DNA from: Klebsormidium nitens
Lineage: Eukaryota > Streptophyta > Klebsormidiophyceae > Klebsormidiales > Klebsormidiaceae
Reading direction: 5' to 3'
Length of the DNA: 64,000 bases
Assembly: GCA_000708835.1 (NCBI GenBank)
Contig: DF237115.1
Span: forward strand, 62,001 to 126,000
The notes under the pieces are model-generated. The model was not told the DNA's origin. It saw only the letters and a program-made list of their open reading frames with translations, and did no database searches. Shown piece after piece: positions 1 through 12,177 of the stretch. Made by a program: the position numbers and the translations under genes. Positions within the stretch are counted from its first letter, which is position 1. The number at the start of each line of letters is the position of its first letter.

Positions 1-513
1 TTCTTAAGCAGAACAGTAGATGTACAATTCAGCGGTAATGACGGCTTACTTGAACATGCCAGCATGCTGCAAGTTGCGTGAGCCCAATGTTCTCCTCGGT
101 CTTCGCTGCGCCAGAACCTAAGAGAGCCCCATGCCATTCCAAGCAGCTCAAGAAATAATGCTGAAGGCCACACCGGCCGGAAGACTGTTGTTTGACCTGA
201 TAGGACATGCTAAGTCGTGCATGTACTGCAATCTTCTTACAGACCTAGAAAATGAGTCTTGATCGTGCTAAGGCCCAGGGCAGTCAGGGTTGCCGCCAAG
301 AATGCAACAATGTAGGGTCACTGCCTCCCAGAATCAACTCTTGCATCACCGCAGTATTTTGCACTGCAACTCCTCGATGAATGGAACTCCAACCGTCTCA
401 AGGGCAGTCAGGATATCCGCTGATAATCTAACAGTGTAGGGTCACTACTTCCCGGAGTCAGCCACATTCTTTTGCACGTCAGCTGTTGCAACATTGCCTG
501 GTCTTCTCTTCAG
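1..513 (+). other. intron preceding first visible exon of phytase-like copy 1
   Basis: No signal-peptide exon comparable to that of the downstream paralogue is visible here, so the first exon of the gene probably lies left of the window and this is intron ending in the acceptor at 511-513. It contains a diverged tandem duplication of about 124 bp period: the segment starting gggcagtcag at 278 recurs at 402, and both share a later gtagggtcac block. The copies sit just upstream of the acceptor, like other exon-edge duplications in this window. Confidence 0.5.
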
Positions 514-3500
514 GTGACAACCTGTGGACCATCACTGATAGAGGCGCCAACTTGGACTGCCAGGGTGGCAACGCCCCTGGAGGTGGGTCATCTTAACGCT
601 GGAGAGGGCCTTTTTCTTGTGTCTGAGCTCAAACCTGTTCTTGTGTTCTGCCTGAGAAGAGGGCCCTGTGGCAAGCCACAGCTCAATCGCCCAACTCTGA
701 AGTAACCATGCTCTGAGCAGTTTGCACTTCATGCGTCTGGCGCTTTTGGGCACCACAGTGCCGACCGTCTTTGAGCCAACCAGAACAGCGTTTCTGCTGT
801 CGTCAAATTGTACATCTGGTGGAGTCTGAGTCGGCTGCTTCTGATCTGCTGCCTTGGCGCACGCACCTGTTCCTTTGAAGTAGTTTCCTATGTTGAGTCA
901 GGTCATGGCTCAGGGGCGGGTTAGGTTGGTTTGGGGGTTTAGGGCATGGAGCATTTAACCTTGGGTTTGAAGGTTTTCGTATGTTTGAGCGCAGGGATAT
1001 GTTTCTAACTCAACATAGGCCTAACTCAAGGTAAATGTAGGCGTGACTTTCTAGATGGAAGTGCTGGCTTGCCTCCTTTCAGAGTTTACCTGGATCTGAT
1101 CCAAAAGCCAGTCACCTGGCATGCCCTGCTTTGAGGAGCATCTTTGCTGGCGGGCGTAGAAAGCTGCCCCAACGGAGTCCACCAACTTTTGTTGCTATAC
1201 CTAGTTGAGACTAATCTCCCTTGTTTTCACAGGTGCTGCTGGCACCACCCTGTCCGCCGCGTGCCAAGCCACCAACACGGCGTGCACGGGGCCTGGCAAG
1301 GTGTTCCCGCTGCCCGGCTTTGCGCCCACCATTCAGCGGTGGAAGCTGCCCGATGTAAGTGTGCCGCGGTCGCGTAAAACCTGTTCCTTCTTGGCTCTCA
1401 AGCCACGGCATTGCACACATTTCACTCTTCTGTACGTGTCTGGTCTTTGGGACATATTTGCTCTTCAACTGAAAGTATTTTGATAACCAGGTCTTGTGGG
1501 GAACAGGGGAGAAACGCGAAGAACATGGGGTCACGTTTAGTGTTTCCATGAGAGTGGATTGCAGCGAGAGAATGTTTGCTGCGACCTCTTGCTGCTAGAA
1601 GGATTGAAAACGCGCAGGCACTGGATGCGGGCTGATTAGCAGCTCCTTAGCAGAACAGAAGGCAGCCTCTTGATGGGACTACATTATTGCCGGTTGCATG
1701 CGCTCAATAGTTATGCAGTCAGATATAAGCCCTAGCTGAGCTATGTTTTCAGTGGTTGCCATTTCCTTCCTCTAGAAAAGGAAAAAGCATGGTCCCCAGA
1801 TTGCTTTTCCAAGCATGGCTGAAGTCCCTGGACAGCTTGTCTTTCCTTTTTGGAATTTTCTTTCGACCCATTCCAACAATTGAGAAACTCAAGAAAGATA
1901 AGCATAATATCAAGATCTTACTGATTCAAGAAACACCACTCCAAACAGTACCTGTTCCGCACCCCTTACCCCCCCAACCGGCACCCTCCAACCCCCCGCA
2001 CCAGTACTCATCTCGTTGTGATCTTTGCTCGATGTTATCTTCCGTTGAGTTCGACTCACATACTTCCTCCTCAGCAGATCTGCGCCCTAGGCACACAAGA
2101 AGAAATCATTAGAAAAGAAAAGAAAAGGAAGACGAGCAAAAATGGAAGAAAGAAAAAATACGGAGAAGCACGTGTGCTTCCTGCGCAGGTGTTCACTGCC
2201 GCCTCCCCTGTCCCCGTCGAGACCATCACTCTGAAGAAGCTCAACGGTCAGACAATCAACGGGTTCCCCAATTTCGACAACCAGGACAACATCACCAGCA
2301 ACCCGAACCGCGTCCTCCTCACTGGAGAGGGTGGGTACGGCCCCGACTTCCAGAAGGTCGGCCCCGATCCGTTTGGACTGGACACCGAGTCCATCGTTGT
2401 GGTAAGTGTATTTTTCGAGAACACTTGTGAGGAGCGCAAGTTTAGATAGGAACGAACTTAACACTAGAATCTTCAACCTGGAAAAGTTGCCCGCTTTAAG
2501 CCCAAGCGCACCCACAGTCCCCATACCAACCCCGCCCATCACAGGATGTCGTATCATAGTTTGCGCTCATATGAACTAGGTCTGGTGTATATTCAGGAGA
2601 ACCTGACCGGTGTTCACTGCTGTCTTCACTAGCCCGGCTTGACAGCTGTCAACTCGAGCTGAGCTTGGCTTGACACCTGTCAAAATGGGGCTAGCAAACT
2701 TCGAGATCTGCTGTTTGCGTGGTGCAGAATTGCAAGCTTGGAGTAGAAAAGCTAGGTCGAGTTTATTTTGAATCTTTTCCCTGCACCATATCTTCTCATG
2801 CGTCTGGCACCAGACGCGCCCAGCACTAGCAACCCCGCTCCTCACTGCTTCATCGTCCGATTACAGACGTCCGCCAATGCGGACGGCACCGGCGCCACGT
2901 TCTGGGTGTCCGAGGAGTACGGTCCCAGCATCGCCCAGGTGGCGTCCGACGGCAGGATCCTGGGCCGCCACGTGCCAGCTGGCGTTGTGTTCGACGCCTA
3001 CAACGCACGCGCTGCGCCGATCCTCGCTGCCAACCCTACCAATGGGTACGTACCAGACACGCCTTTTCTTCTTGCTCATTCTTCTTGTCTGCATTATGTT
3101 GTTTTCAGGGGACAAGCTTTACTTGCTCAGTTGCGAGCTTGGCGCTGAGAAGTCGGCTACTTCCTGCATTCTCGTGGTTAGCCTTTGGGAGCCCGTGAGT
3201 CCTACAGGAAAGTCGTCAGCATATTGCACAAGATTCAGCCTTCGAAAAAGGACTGCCAACTGGGGTGTGGTTGGCAGGGGATGCACTGAGCATGGACACA
3301 TCGAACAGAAGCGCCGACGACCTTGATTCGTTGTTGTTTGTCGTCGTACTTCCAGACACGAAGGCTCATCCTCTCTGATATCGTCACAAAGCAAAGACGG
3401 ATGCAACACTCTATTCAGTCTCTGGTGTCTGATCAGAGCCTGTCTTTCGAGTCTGACAGAGGAGTTTCAGCACGAACTGAAAACCACCTCTTCCCCTGAA

Positions 3501-6500
3501 GTAGTGACTAACCGACGTCGAACCTGCTTTGCAGATACCCCATCTACCCCACCTTCCCTTCGATCCTGGTTAAGCGCGAGCTTAACCGCGGGTTCGAGAA
3601 CCTGGCCTACTTCGGCAAGTACCTGTACGCGATTCTGCAGGTTGGCAGCAAACCCAATCAGTCCGTTTCGCATGATTGGTTCTGGTTGTTTTCTTTTCTC
3701 GTACACTCGAGCCACAGCATGTGAGCCCTTTATCTGCGACCCTCTCAAGCTGTTCTGCAATTCTGAGAGAATTGGTTGTTTCCCGTCACAAAGAAGCACG
3801 TGCAGATTAGCGTACTTTTTGCCAGTGCTTTCTGGTCTAGCTTGGCCATCTGTTCCGGTTGCAATCAAGTGGAGATGGCAAAGAGTGGGAATTGCAACAC
3901 GATGCTGTATTCTTCTTTGTATCTTTCCCTGATTCGAAAAAGGGAGAGCCGAGTTGCAGGCTCGAAAGGATAGTTAAGAACCAAGCAGAGCCTATCATTG
4001 CAATTCAGTAAAATCGCCACATGCTGTCTCCTCCTCTGTAACCTCTCCCTTAGTTTGGAAATGGAAGAGCCGATTTACCAGCTGAACAGAAGTAACGAAT
4101 CAAGCTGATTCCAATTCTGCGTCTCATCTGAGTCTCTTTCTCGGTCCGAACTTGACTCTGAATCTTTCCTCTCATTCGACAGAGTCCCATGGCCAACCCC
4201 ACGGTCGCGATTGGCAGGCAGTCACTGATTGCACGCCTGTTCAAGCTGGAGCTTGACGCGTCTGCACCCGGTGAGGCCCAGGTTGTGCCTATAAGTTTCA
4301 TTTTGTGACAAAGTGACTGTGATAATTTCTTTTCTTTCTGTGGCCTCGTGTCTTCCTAGAAGGCTGCGTTTGCAGAGCATCCAGTGCGAGCAGGCACCTC
4401 AGTCGAAGGACTTCACCTAATAGCTCAAGTATCGGAGGAAGGGCAAAAGTAGGAAAAACTGATTTGAAGTGGCACCGAGTCCCCAAGAACGTTATGAACC
4501 TCCTCAATCGCGAAGGGCTTGCCATTACGGAGAGGATCCTTTTCGACTGAGTCGTCGACGAACTTTTCGTCTTAAAAATGTGGCTAAGCTGGCCTGGCTA
4601 GCCTGCCCGCAAAGCGACGCTTGGGATTTACCCTTTCAAGGAATTTTTGGCGACTCTCTCAGTGTACGAAGGTGCACGGCAGGCTTCTGATCTGAGTAGT
4701 ACATCGTCAGTGCCAATCAAGGTCGTTTGCCGATTCGATATCCCGCCTGCCGACTCTCCTGGTCCGTAATTTCCGCTGCCTTCCGGCGGGTTCCGCTCGG
4801 ACGACGGACACTTGTTTCCCCCGGATTCTGCTCTCACACTGACTTTAGCCGAATTGCGCTTGCACACTGACTTCTGGCGATCCGCTCGCACACCGACTTC
4901 CGACAGATTCCGCTCACACGCTGCCTTCCTCCGCATTCCGCGCGAGTGCCCGCCAGATTCCGCTCGAATTCCCGCCAGATTCCGCTCGCACACTGACTCC
5001 GGCCGGATTCCGCTCGCACGCTGACTTCCGCCGGATTCCGCTCGCGCAGGCGGCGTGAAGCTCATCGGCGAGTACATCTACTTCCTGGAGAAGGTCGGCA
5101 CGTTCCCGCAGGACGCGGGCGCCAGCCAGAGCGCCATCAAGCTGGGCGAGGCGACCGCGATCGCGGAGGACGTCATGCTGGTCGACGAGCACGTCACCCT
5201 GCAGTCCAAGCTCTTCAGGGTAGGTCTTCTCCCATTTTTTCGACAAAGAATATCGGAGTAAGAAAATTGGGCTGAACCGAGTGCGCAGACCAGAGCTTTT
5301 CAGGGTGGGTCGACGCGCCTCCAAAGAAGCGACAGAATTCTCTGCATCGTTCACAGGAAATTGCGATCTGGACTTCTAATCTGCTCATCGGTAAAATTTA
5401 GCAATGAGAGGAGGTTTAAAAATTGCGGCTGTCGCTCCGTTTGCCGGACCCCTCTTAACACTCTTCTGCTTCGGTCGTGACTTGCTTAGCCAGAGCGCCC
5501 TCGTTTGGTCCTTGAGTTCGTGTAGATTGCAGGAAGGTGGCAAATCATACACGTGGTCGAGTGGGGGATCGTTTCAGTCCAAAAAACGGATCTGAATGCA
5601 GTTACAGTCAACCATTTACCATTCTAGCATTCAATTCAATGACTTCGCGGGCCAGAGGGCAAAGACGAGTTTGTCCTTGTCCACGAACGCTTGGCTTCTT
5701 GCTTCCTACGCGGTTTCGACGTCAAGCGCTCTCGCAGGGCCGTGGGCACACGCGTCAAAAGCGAAGATGTTTCAGTCGTAGCACAGGAGGTCACCCGCTT
5801 TTCTTCCCCAGAGAAACGCATCGGGACTCGAAGCTTTGCGAATTGTTGTCTGAATAGAACGTGTTGTGTTGCAGATCGACCTCACTGGCGCAACCAACAG
5901 TCTGGGCTCCAAGTGGGACCATATTTTGCAGTCCCCCACCCTCGATGAGTCTTCAAAGCCAGATGCCCTTAAACCCCCGATTCAAAACCCTGAACAGTAA
6001 CCAAATGTACTCGTCGTGCAGATTGACGTTACTGGCGCCACCAACATTCTGGGCTCCAAGTGGGACGACGTACTGCAGTCCCCCACCCTCGACAAGTCTC
6101 TAAATCCAGAAACCCTTACCCCCCCGATTTAGAACCCTTCGTAATGAATTAAACTCTAGGTCGTAATGAAGTAAAGTCAAATCGTAACCAAACATATTCG
6201 TCGGCAGATTGACCTCACTGGCGCGACCAACATTCTGGGCTCCAAGTGGGACGACGTTCTGCAGTCCCCCACCCTCGAGCAGCTGGAGCCCGCCAGCTCT
6301 GCCACCCCCGGCTCCAATCTTGCGGCCAACGGTACGTACCTCTTGCCTTCTTGGGTAATGATCTTGCAGGTCCTACGGCCAACGGTACATCCCGCTTTCC
6401 TGCTTGGGTAGTGACCGATAAGCTCATGCGATCAACCAAACTTTTTCCTCCTCTGGTAGTGATCGGGAAGACCTGTACTACAGCCAAAGACTGCCAGAAC

Positions 6501-8996
6501 GAATCTAAGGAGGACCTAGACTCCCGGCCAAACTTCGCGAGCCCCTTGGGCTAAAACCACGGGGGATCGACGGTCCGATGAAAAAAACAGACAATTTGGA
6601 ACCGTCGATTCGAAGGGTTATATTTCAGAGGGTCCCTTAAAAGCTGGCCCGGAATCCGGATCCTCCTTCCATCCGACTTTTGCAAGTACGTTCTTCTTCC
6701 ATCCGTTCTGGTCAGCTCTGTCTTTCTCAACCCTCTAAGGCTCCCCCTCGACAGTTCTTGCGGTCAGACGTGCTGCTCGGCCCATGCAAAAACGATGAGT
6801 CTCTGTGCGCTGCCGCTTTTTGTGGGTACCCATGGAGACCGGTTCCCACGTCGACGCTTGCGGTTCCTTCTGGAGGTCATACGTCACGGAGCGCTGGGCG
6901 CTTTTTCATGGTCGGTTTGCGGGCTCGTTAGAAGTTGATGATATGTCCAACGGCCAAAACTAAGCAGAGCGCAAGCGCGTAACATGATTACAGCCCGGGT
7001 ATTGGTCGAAGAGCCAGACTCAAGTCTGGTTACAAGGAACTACTATTACCCAATCCCTATGTGTGCGCGAAGCACTCATTTAGCTGACACGTGGCGCCCC
7101 GTGCAGGCATCGTCCCCGTGCAGAAGGTCCTGGCCTTCGACTCCTTCGCGGACGACCCGCCCTCGTCAGGATCAAAATTCCACTGTGCACGTGGCACTCA
7201 ATCTGACTGACACGTGGCGCCCCGTGCAGGCATCGTCCCCGTGAAGAAGGTCCTGGCCTTCGACTCACTCACCGACGACCCGCCCTCATCAGAATTTAAT
7301 CTTCTTGTACACGTGGCACTCAATTTGACTGAGACGTGGCGCCCCGTGCAGGCATCGTCCCCGTGAAGAAGGTCCTGGCGTTCGACTCCTTCACCGACGA
7401 CCCGCCGTCGTCCGGCCAGCCCCAACTCCCGGTTAAGATCGAGGCGACCGGAATCGTCGGTAACCCGTTCGACGCCGCTAACCCCGCCCAGCTCATCCTC
7501 ATCAACGACAACGATTTCGGCATCGCCGGGGACTTGACCCGGTTTACTCTTTTCAACGTCGCCGCGTCGACTTACCAGACGGTTTCCGACGCTCCCGCGC
7601 CCGCCCCGGCTTCGACGAATGCTACCGCTACCCCGACCCCCACACCGACTGCGACCCCGCTTAACTGCATCTCGAGCTTCGCCGCGGGGAGCACTTGCGA
7701 CCCCTTTGGGGCCACCCCTAACCAGGTGAGTGTGACGCTGACGCGTTCGCTCTGACGAAAGGGGACGTCAGAACAAGAAACGCGACGTAAGTGTGACTCG
7801 GAGACTTGAACACCTGTGCAGTGATCGGGCCGATTTGTTCTGCGTGTCTGTCTTTTCCGTCGACGTCGTTCCTCTCGAGCGAACGCTTTCGAGTTTTCGT
7901 CTTTTCTTCGGTCGTCGTCTCTCCGAAGCGAACCTTCTGCACGGTCACTAAACGATCGGTCCTGCCACTGTCGAGAGGCACCAACCTGCTAGTGCTTCAC
8001 CCTCTCTGTTTTTTTCCGTACATCGCACAGGTCTGCCACGCACAAGTTTGCACTAGCAGTCAATCGGTCTCCTAGACATCGACCTGACCGTCACCCTCGA
8101 CTCATCCCCTATCGCTGCCGCCTTCACAACGCTGCTTTAACATTGGTTTCTACACTATTCCCTTCTCTCTCTTTTCTTTTCAAAGCCGGCTCTTCCTACT
8201 CTAATCCCTCATCCGATCGTCCTCCTCTAATCCTTCCTCTCATCTCTCCTTCCGCCAGTGCTTCAACAACGCCGGTTCCTCCTACACCTGCTGCGCCGGC
8301 AGCTGCGGTTCCCCCCCCGGCGCCGTGGCCTACTGCACGGGGCAAGTCCCCGGGACCACCCCCGTCTGCGGCTCCACCCCTGCTCCGACCCCTGCCGGTA
8401 CCCCCGCCGGTACACCCGCCGGTACCCCTGCTGGTACCCCTGCCGGTACCCCTGCTGGTACCCCTGCTGGTACCCCTGCCGGTACACCCGCCGGTACCCC
8501 TGCTGGTACGCCTGCCGGTACCCCTGCCGCGACCACCGGCGCCCCGGGCCCGACCGCTTTTCCGGTTGGCGGCACGTGCGACGCCGGCAGCAGCCTGCCT
8601 AACCAGGTGGGCGATCGTTTGCTCGGGTGTGCGTTGGTTGATAAAGAACGGTTCCGCAGTCTGTTCTTTCGTTCCGTTTGCCTCTGCTTAGCGAGCGAAG
8701 TGCGCCTCCTTGCCTCTCAAGCTCGCTGGTTGAGTTTGAGTGGGTTGTTCTGCCCCGATCATAGAGTTACCGGTACTGATGAAACGACTCCTTCGATGTT
8801 TAGCTGGTGAGCACCAGAAGTCGTGTTCCCTTAGGTTGAGTGCAGCCGTCTCCTCCTTTTTGCCGCTGGAGGCCCTTCCATTTAAACCGAGTCTGTGCTT
8901 TACTTTCCGCAGTGCTTCAACGCCGACGGATCCAAGTACCTTTGCTGCCCTGCCGCGTGCGGAAGCCCCCCTGCCGCCCTGCCTTTCTGCGCTTAG
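514..8996 (+). CDS. secreted phytase-like (PF13449-type) protein with Cys-rich tail, copy 1, 5' partial
   Basis: Exons by splice phase and alignment to the downstream paralogue: 514-582, 1233-1354, 2189-2401, 2867-3045, 3535-3640, 4183-4270, 5050-5219, 6208-6331, 7352-7725, 8259-8606, 8913-8996 (stop TAG). About 625 residues are visible; the first exon (about 70 codons with signal peptide in the paralogue) is off the left edge. Family hallmarks in order: LWTITDRGAN, GYGPDF, FWVSEEYGPS, NRGFENLAYF, YAILQSP, LILINDNDFG. These match the esterase-like-activity-of-phytase family, a presumed beta-propeller hydrolase acting on phosphate esters; substrate is unknown. The C-terminus has a TPAG repeat linker and two six-cysteine modules (C-x9-C-x9-CC-x3-C-x9-C), the last ending in FCA-stop. 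All exon phases join cleanly, so this copy looks intact. Family assignment is firm; the biochemical role is inferred from family name only. Confidence 0.85.
4790..5049 (+). repeat. intronic minisatellite derived from an acceptor region
   Basis: Roughly ten diverged units of about 25-35 bp built on gattccgctcgcacactgac fill the end of the intron preceding the exon at 5050. The last unit contains the functional splice acceptor (ctcgcgcag), so the array seems to have expanded from the acceptor-proximal intron sequence. Confidence 0.75.
5875..6093 (+). repeat. two truncated upstream copies of the 6208 exon
   Basis: The start of the exon at 6208 (ATNILGSKWDDVLQSPTL) is also encoded at 5875-5947 and 6022-6093, each preceded by an AG acceptor (gttgcag, cgtgcag). 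Both copies stay in frame through SPTL, then diverge into intron sequence with no donor. Copy spacing is 147 and 186 bp. The paralogue at 17147 has the same arrangement with one upstream copy, so duplication at this place predates, or recurred after, the gene duplication. Confidence 0.85.
7085..7351 (+). repeat. two near-identical upstream partial copies of the 7352 exon
   Basis: The last ~22 bp of intron plus the first ~60 bp of the exon at 7352 (IVPVKKVLAFDS...DDPPSS) recur with exon-like starts at 7107 and 7230, spacing 123 and 122 bp. The copies retain the acceptor gtgcag and the reading frame but lack a donor. High identity suggests a recent event. Confidence 0.9.
8386..8540 (+). repeat. 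coding 12-bp minisatellite encoding TPAG repeats
   Basis: Tandem units of the type ggtacccctgcc encode about a dozen GTPA repeats in copy 1, forming a flexible, probably O-glycosylated linker between two cysteine modules. The paralogue has a shorter, more varied version (about 19186-19300). The array also opens long ORFs in other frames (GVPA on the minus strand, RYPC on plus) that are shadows. Confidence 0.9.
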
Positions 8997-11900
8997 GTGT
9001 TCGGGCCGAGGGTTTTGGGCCAATCGCGCCGAGACTTCCTATAGTAGGTAATATTCGAGTTGGTGATATTTTAGTTCGCGTGGTCACACTCCGAGTCCCA
9101 CGATCCCACTGTCAAGAGTCGTCTAAGCGAGGACATTCAGATGAGCTGGCAATAATGAGTGCGCGAACCGCGCGGTGGCATTTCGAGCTCCCCTGTCAGG
9201 AGTCCTTAGCGAAGAGAATAGTAATCGGAGTTGCTGTGACCGTAGAAGGGCTTCGTGGCGAGTTTCTCGAGTTGTCGTATTTATGTCAGCGTTGCCTCCG
9301 ATGAAAGTTGAGGAGAGAGCAGCCAAACGGTTTTGTTCCTTGAGTCAATTTTGAGAGTAGTGTCAGGGATCTTGAGTTGTCAATGAGCTCTTTAAATGCG
9401 TGGGTACGTTGATGACTGAACACCTGATTATGGAGTCAATGAACGCTACGTTTGAGTTATATTATTCAATTTTACACAAAACATTCATACTTATATCCAT
9501 TCAGGATTGGAACGGACCGTGTTCAATAACGCGGTCGCTTCTTTTCTTCGACAAGTTCCACAGAATGCTTCTTGCTCAAACCCGATTGTGGCGCGCAGTC
9601 TTATTGAATTGAACCCATGCTTGTGTGTACTACTTGCGATATTCAGATCTTAAAGCTTTCACCTTCGTACTTTCCAGTGACTAAAATAGAGCATTTTCGG
9701 AAGCTCGTGCAAACCCGGGTATTGTACAAGTATGGCCCCGCAGATAGTTACTATGTTGTGATCGGCCTGCTGCAGAAGAGTTTACCTTGACTATATAGAC
9801 CCGACAGTCAATCCAGAATGGAAAAAAGGGCCGCCGGGCTGCAATTGCTGTATGCCAATGATGCTTGTAATTGGTGATCGAAGTAAATTAGCAGTACGGC
9901 AAGCAAAGTACGACTACAATCCACAGATCTGGGTAGTTCCAGAGGCCGAGCCCCCTGGAAACTAGAAGGCTGATTCAGGAATAAAAGATGAGGCATGGTT
10001 CTGGTCTCAAATGAAGAGCTCGGTAGAGGACTAGCTACGAAGGTTCATGAATCATTCCTATATTTGAACAGAGCAGAGCAAAGAACAAAATGACAGGCCG
10101 TTTCCGTTTGTTACTCTGAGTGCCGATTAAGTGGCTGCCGGAGCATGATAAAGCCGCGATCATCCTGATCAATCTATTGATGTATACGTCACTTGCGCCC
10201 GGGTGGTGCACTTAGGGGATGAGCTCAGGTAACTGATGCCTTTGCAAGCCATGACGGTTGCAACTGTTGGAAAACGTGCAGCACTAGCTGGCCACTAGCT
10301 GATCATGATGCACGCCGGCCGTTGACAAATTAGCTCGATCCTTAGTCGAGTTTCGATCCGACGACCCCGGCCGGCCATGAGGCGCGGCCGCGCGGGGGCG
10401 GGGGGCGGCCGCCTGGACCGCGCGGCCGGAAACCGACGGAATGATCATGCAAGCGGAATCAGATCGACAGCCTACATAGTATGCCCGAGCCGCGAATCCC
10501 CAATATTAATACAAATGATTGAGACGGAATCTTTTTGGAATCCTTTACCGAAGAGCCTAGCTGCAGCCTGCATATGTGCAAGTCCGCCTGTGTTTGTGTG
10601 CATCAGCTGTAAATTCCTCCTAGAATTCCGCCCCGGCTTCTTGAATCTTGGTATACAGTCTCAGTCTTGGGTGAGATCCAATGGCAATACCATTTAAGTG
10701 ACCTTCTGACCAGTCTATCCAGTTGGGGACCAGTTGGTAGGCAGGACAAGGTAGGTAGGTTTGTATCGGGCCCTGGAGCCCAGTGCTGTGAAGGAGCTCT
10801 GATGTACCCATGTCGAATCAAGTTCCCATGCAGCACAGTTGTTCCGCGTGTCCGCTCACAAAACGCGAAGAGGGCAATAACCGCACGGCCTCTTGTTTTC
10901 TGCTCTACAAGGCGTCAGTGTTGAAAGGTGAGCGCACGCTCTCCTTCTCTCGAGTTGTGGCAGCTTTGCTTTGTTTTCCTGCTATGTTGGAGAACTAGAA
11001 AGTTGTCCTGGCTCTGGCTTTCAATCCTGCCTGGCCATCCACCCTTGATGAAAATCCGAAGATGGAGCATATAAGTGGCTTCCACGGGTCTGGAGGCACT
11101 CACTGACTGCACTCTACATTTGACTTTCTATGCTGTGCACTTTGTCTAGCTCTATGATCCAAAACCTTTGACTTGTAATAGTAAAAGCAGTATCCTCAGA
11201 AAGCTCCCAGAGCTCAATAATACGAGCTCAGAGTACTCTGCTGTTTTCTGCTTCATGTTCTATGATCTTGTCTTCAGTAAGATCTTTCAAGGCATGCTTA
11301 CTAGCACCACGTTACTCTTGTCTGCGGCGATGCAATGCACACCAACACTCGACATGAAGTAAGAGCAATGCTGTCTCCGGTTGGCCTTTGTGAGCTTTCA
11401 ATAGTAGGTTGCTGGCACCTCATTGCAAAGACTGTCAGGTCCTTGGAGGGGAGGGAAAGACAACTTGTTATCCTTATTTGAACTTCTTGCAGCATTTTGG
11501 GATATCAAGTCTGAAAACCGCATGCTGTATGAAAGATGCAGGAGGCGCCACATACTGTCAGCATATAACAGCATCTCAAGTGGACAATTCTGCATACCTC
11601 CAGACTTTCTTCTCAGTACCTTCATGACTGGGGTCCTTTCAGCAACTTTTGACTGGAATTCAGAAACAACACAAATTCTAGCTTTCATCTTGTGGTTCAG
11701 TAAGACAGACCTGGCGCCGCAAGGCCCCAACTTTGTTTATCACAAGACTATACCACTGACAGGCCGACCAGTCACAGGACTGTCCCATCTGCATGCCCTC
11801 AACATTGTGCGATGAGTCAAATCGGGAGTCTTCTTGTGCCTGAAGGACATTGTGCACACACACACGAGCCCGGTATAAATGGGTCGGCAACGCCAACAGT

Positions 11901-12177
11901 CCGAAGATATAAGAGTCCGGTCTCGGTCAGTGGCAGTCAGGCTGCGCTAAGCCGCCCTTTGAGACTCTGCCTTCTCAACAGAAACTGAATGCCACCACTC
12001 TCAACTCAGACAGCCAAGCTGAATCGCCTTGCGTCGCCTTTGCCCTGCAGATTTACTAAGCCTGGTTCCCTTAGGTTCTCACATTCTCCCACCATTGCCC
12101 ACCATTGCTCAAGCCCCTAGCTCAGGGAGAAGTCAAAAAGCTCAGCAGCAGCTCTTCTCTGTCCTGCAGGATTTTCA
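8997..12177. other. intergenic region between the two phytase-like paralogues
   Basis: No conserved coding sequence seen. Short ORFs here, including a 130-codon one at 11423-11815, have no recognisable domain. A GC-rich block with several GCGGCCGC-like motifs lies at 10367-10435 in otherwise AT-richer DNA. The right end should hold the promoter and 5' leader of copy 2. Confidence 0.6.
11874..11880 (+). promoter_or_regulatory. candidate TATA box for phytase-like copy 2
   Basis: The motif tataaat lies 298 bp before the ATG at 12178, implying a 5' leader of roughly 270 nt if used. Based on motif and position only. Confidence 0.35.

Noticed and set aside
8263-8810. Long GVPA-, RYPC- and PVPL-repeat ORFs in other frames
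   Set aside because: They arise from the 12-bp minisatellite encoding TPAG in the phytase-like gene and are out of frame with the flanking exons.
10367-10435. GC-rich block with GCGGCCGC-like palindromes
   Set aside because: Similar small GC patches occur near 25565 and 58420; no structure or gene association strong enough to call a functional element.
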